From Euprymna scolopes (lineage: Eukaryota > Mollusca > Cephalopoda > Sepiida > Sepiolidae), in the NCBI GenBank assembly GCA_024364805.1, contig CM044488.1, forward strand, positions 168,001,998-168,030,195: a stretch of DNA of 28,198 nucleotides, given 5' to 3'. Within the stretch, counting starts at the first letter, position 1. Each line of letters starts with the position of its first letter. The notes under the pieces were generated by a model. That model had not been told where the DNA came from and searched no databases. It worked only from the letters and a program-made list of their open reading frames with translations. A program made the translations under genes and the position numbers. Shown piece after piece: positions 22,101 to 27,000 of the stretch.

Positions 22101-24007
22101 GCTACACATTTCTGAGAAAATTGTTTTTATTCAGATTAAAAATGAAAAAAAAATTATTTGGTTAAAATTAAAATAAAAAAAACTTTTATTCAGTTATATC
22201 AAAAACTATGTGATGTTTTATCAGTATAATAGTTAAATCAGTATTTTTTGAGATTTTGAATTTTGAATTATGTAAGTGATTTAAATCTTAAAATCAGAGA
22301 TAAAACAAATTTAAGTGTGGATTACATATAAGACAGGATATGATGATGATGTTGATACACGTAAGGTGTCTTAAATAAATTTCCAGACTTATGTACAAGT
22401 CTCTTGAAAATTCAGTGTTATTGCTATACATCTTATAAGATGACTATCCAAATTTCATGATTTCAGGTTCAAATGAGCAGCTTCAGCAAGAACTGGAAAA
22501 CACCCTACTAAAGCCCGATTGTCACAACTGATGAATTTCAAAAGTGCAATCTGGACATAAGGACACTTTAGACGAACGATATGCAATAAAATTCGGTTTT
22601 AAAAAAATGCCACAGAAACGTATGAAATGCTTCAAACTGATTTTGCATGAATCGAGCATCCGTTTTTGAGTGGCATAAGAGATTTAAGGAAGGTACAGAG
22701 TCTGTGAGGAATGATGAGAGGTGTGGGAGGAGTAAAGAAGTCAGAACACCAAAGTTGATTGTCCAAATAAAGAATTTCATGGATAAGGACAGTTGTGTGT
22801 CTATAGAGACAATAAGTGCATAGTTTGATGTCAGCATGGGAACTGCGTACGCAATTATTCATGAGGAACTGAAGGTGCAGAAGATTTGCATGAATGCACC
22901 AATCCACAACTCCATTCTTGTCACAGGCTATTTGATCAAGATGTGCATCAAGACAGTTCCTCATTCTTCCTGTAGTTCAGACCTGGCTCCCTGTGACTTT
23001 TGGTTATTCCCCAAGCTCAAAGAAAACCTTAGACGCTGTCGTTTTGAGAAAATTGAGGAGACGAAAGAGGCTGTGATGAGGGTCATTGACACAATCACAC
23101 AAAAGGACTTCCCTGGAGCCTTCCAGAAGTTGTTGGATCGGTACAACAAGTGCATTGCAGCTGGAGGAGATTACTTCAAAAGGAACTTCATGTGTGTATT
23201 ACCCATAAAAGTGCTCATACGAAAAAAGTCTGGAAACTTATTGAAGGCATCTCGTATATTGATGTAGAAATATGCCAAAAATATTGCTAATGTTGAATTC
23301 TTGGAATTGAGATAAATGTTATAAATGTATTTATTTCAATATACTTTTTTACTTAATTTAATATGTGTGTGTGTGTGTGTGTGTGTAAACAGTAAACTAT
23401 TAAAATAATAGAGCTTCGTGTGACATTAATATGTGTACTCGTGTGTGTATGTGTTTCATGTATATATATAAGCTGTAAGTTTACTATTAAAATCATATCG
23501 GCAGCAGAAATGGATTCAATTTGACACTAATATATTTGCTTTCTTTGTTTTAGTTCTCTAATAAATTCATTAACTCCAAACGTGTTTTATATTTTTCCTT
23601 TACTCGACTTAGTTTGTATTTCATCTTGCTTCCACAAACTATTCTATCATGAATAACTTGTCAATTAATTATCATGCAACAAGATTAGAAATTGTTTATG
23701 CAGTATGATTATCGAGGAATGTATCAATATATATAAATAGGCAGTGAATTGAGTAGCTAAACTATATGACATAACAGATTTTAAGTTAAATTCAGAATTT
23801 CAGCTAAAATAGATGCCATGTAAAGTCTAGAAGAAATATCCAGTTAAGAAGCACCATTTAATTAAGTAAATAACATTAAAATTAAAATCATCATCAATAT
23901 CAAAGAATATATCAGTCTCACTCCCCAACCCCCTGCCCTGAAACTGGCTAAATCAAATCAAATTTATTGGATAAAAATAAAATACAAGAAATGTAAAAAG
24001 ACAGAAG

Positions 24008-24039
<32 letters not shown>

Positions 24040-27000
24040 AAAATCTTGATATTGAAAATTTATTCAAATTAAAAAAAAAACAACTTATAAACCGATAAGG
24101 AATTTTGCTTATTCAACAAGTACAAATAAGGTGACATTATGGTATCATGACTGCCTCCTTTTGTAGGTATTACTCATGGGCTTGGCATTAACAAACCAAA
24201 CTTATAACATTAATTAAAAATAAAATTAATTATAAACATGTTTTGTTAAATGTTAAATAAAAAACGGCAGTATTTGATTTATTCAAAGATATGCCATAAA
24301 AATATTTGAAAAGAAATTTTTCTTACATTTGGCTTTTTCTGATAGTTTAAGTTGCTGACAATCCTCCGTGCGATCGCAAGAGCATGCTGGTCATCATGAG
24401 CGTAGTGATCTGTTACTCCTGATTTGCTACAAAATATCAAAAGAAAAATAAGTTTTTAGAAATTTGTTGCTAGAATATATGAGCTGTATCTACTTAGGGT
24501 TTTCTTGATTTTGTATGCTGTGTTAATTTTGATTATTTGAATTCCATTTTTCTACAAAGTATATGTGTGTGTGTGTGTGCATTTTAAAAAAAATTCTTAT
24601 TCATTCTCAACTTGAGAGAGAGAGAGAGAGAAAAAGTGCTAAAGTAATTCAAGTTTCAGCCTTAACTGACACTACCCCACCTGAGAGAAATGATGAGTTA
24701 TTTTCACCTCCATGACCATGTCAGAGTGTGATCTTGTTCCACTCAATTACATGAGACCATTTTACCATCAAAACAAAAAAGTAAAAATAGGAAAAAGAAA
24801 AAAAACAAAAAACTACCACACAGATTATGTTGGCATGACATGTTGAAGGAATAACACAGTGCATCTTATCAGCGTCCTAGACATTGACAATTGACAGATG
24901 AGACAAAAGAAAGAATATTATGCATACTGAAAAGCTGCCAAAATCTTCAGATATTGACAAATAATGATACCAAGAAACCCATCCTTTGCAATAAGTTGTT
25001 GAATGCCCCATGTATCTGGAAAGGCAGTGAAAGATGACCATATGGCAAGATAGACCAACAACGAATCATAAGGTATTTTCAAAGAAAAAAAGAGAATTGT
25101 AAATCCCAAAACCCTTTTCTTTCTCTCTGAAACTAATATTCTGTATTTTATATATATGTGTGTGTGTGTGTGTGTGTCATTTGGTTCCTTTATATATTTT
25201 GTTAAACACCTTGTCCAAAATATTTTTGATTTTTCTTATCTTGCCCTATACCTATTGTATAAAAAATCTCGTCTTTTTTTTTAAATATTTAATTTTGTAT
25301 TGGTCTTCCATTTTTTTTACAAAATGTTTATCCGATTATACATTTAAAGACATCCCACAAGAGTTTTCCATCCCCATTATTCACTGTGTGTGTGTGTGTG
25401 TGTGTGTGTTTGAACCCAAGGATCAAAAATTGTTTTTTCTTCTGTTACATAACTGTTTTTTGTCATTCCTAATAAGATGTGAGCATAACACTATTAACTA
25501 AATTGTTTTCCACAATAAACCAAACATTAAAAAATTGTCATTTATTACTGTTTGTCACTTTAAGATTCATATCACTTATTATTAAGATAATACACAAAAC
25601 ACTTATTTCCAACAAATATTTTTATACTAGCCAAAAACAGTTCTGTCCGTTTTTTGATTAGCCATTAAAGGAAGTTGAAATACATACAAAATGCTGTTAG
25701 CAATTGTTTTCAAATTCAGATAGCTGTAAGTAGGAACATCAGATGTTAGAAAAAACACAAGCACCATGTGTGGCCATCAGTTATAAAAACTTTCACAATC
25801 ATCAGTGCAGGAAGTGATGATTGCTACTGGTCATGAAATTCAAACCTAGCTACAAAGCAATTTTGATTCCATTTGCTAAGAACATTACCTCTAGGTCATA
25901 ATCAACTGCCACAAAACTTAAAGGAAATTAAATATAAATATCAAATACAAGCACAATGTTAAGACATACATATTTCATAAAAAAATGGAATTCAAATATT
26001 TAATAAAATCAAGAAAACTCTCTGAAAATGTCAGGTAGAGAGACAGTATATTCTAGCAAAATATTTCTAAAAAACTACTTTTTTTATAACAAGAAGTGTC
26101 CAGAGATCTTGTTTGCTTTACAACTTTAAAGTGGACTTATCAGCAGCTGCAAATACCAAGTGTTTGGGTATAGTGCACTGGATGAATGTACTGATACGCG
26201 TTAGTTGAATAAATTCAAGTCATGAGATTTATCCCCCATCATGAATCTCACAGTGGATGACCACAGGTCTTGAATGACAGAGTCCTAAAGGTGGTCATTG
26301 AAGAGGACAGTAGTCTAACATGTGGTGAACTTGAAAGATACTTCAATGCATTCGATGAAAGTTACATTTCACTTGCACTGCCTAGGTAAGACGTACAAAC
26401 TGAAAACGAGGATTCCACAAACGCTATTAGAGGTTCATAAAGGACAACACATGGCAAACTGCATATCACTGCTTTTTCGTCACCGTACTGCATTTTTATT
26501 CAATTGACTGCTTACTGATGAAAAGTGGGTTATGTACAATACTCCCAAACTTTCCAGATATTAATTGTCTCCTCAAGATGCTGTTCCTCAAATTGCAAGA
26601 CTGTCTATGCACCCACTCAAGATTATGATTTGTGTTTGGTGGACAGATTGTCAAGTGGTTTATTATGAAATGTTACCAATGAACCAAACAATCACTGGAA
26701 ACCTATACTCACAGCAATTGAAACATGTGCAACAGGTATGGCGCCAAAAAATGCCAGCACTGGTGAATCGCAAAAGTGATGACATCAGGTCATATGTTGC
26801 ATGTGTGGTCAAGGATATCATTGAGTAACTTGGGTGGGAGACTTTGTATCATCCACCTTATTTACCTGGCTTTGCACCACCCAATTACCACCTCTTCCAC
26901 TCCCTGGATCTTTGTTGGAAATCCTTTACCAGACTGACACCAATTCCTCACGGACTTCTTTGCATTATGAGTATTTGTTTTTGATTTTGGGATAATAATT

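Larger units (their letters stand above)
23257..24326. other. Intron sequence, nothing assignable apart from microsatellites
   Basis: AT-rich. Two related phrases (AAACTATTAAAATAATAG at 23395 and TTTACTATTAAAATCATAT at 23480) hint at a local duplication. No gene or RNA recognised. Confidence 0.4.
24632..25759. other. Intron sequence, nothing assignable apart from microsatellites
   Basis: Holds (GT)n at 25157-25178 and 25385-25410. A 63-codon minus-strand frame at 24918-25109 ([18 protein letters not shown] within it) is hydrophobic and of unknown origin; a real exon is not supported. The remainder is AT-rich intron. Confidence 0.4.

Noticed and set aside
24918-25109. Hydrophobic 63-codon minus-strand frame as a missed exon or small membrane protein
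   Set aside because: MCCC2 is already complete and in frame across this intron, the frame has no splice-consistent partner, and I recognise no family.
25160-25501. 113-codon frame beginning Cys-Val repeats
   Set aside because: It is produced by two (GT)n microsatellites and AT-rich filler.
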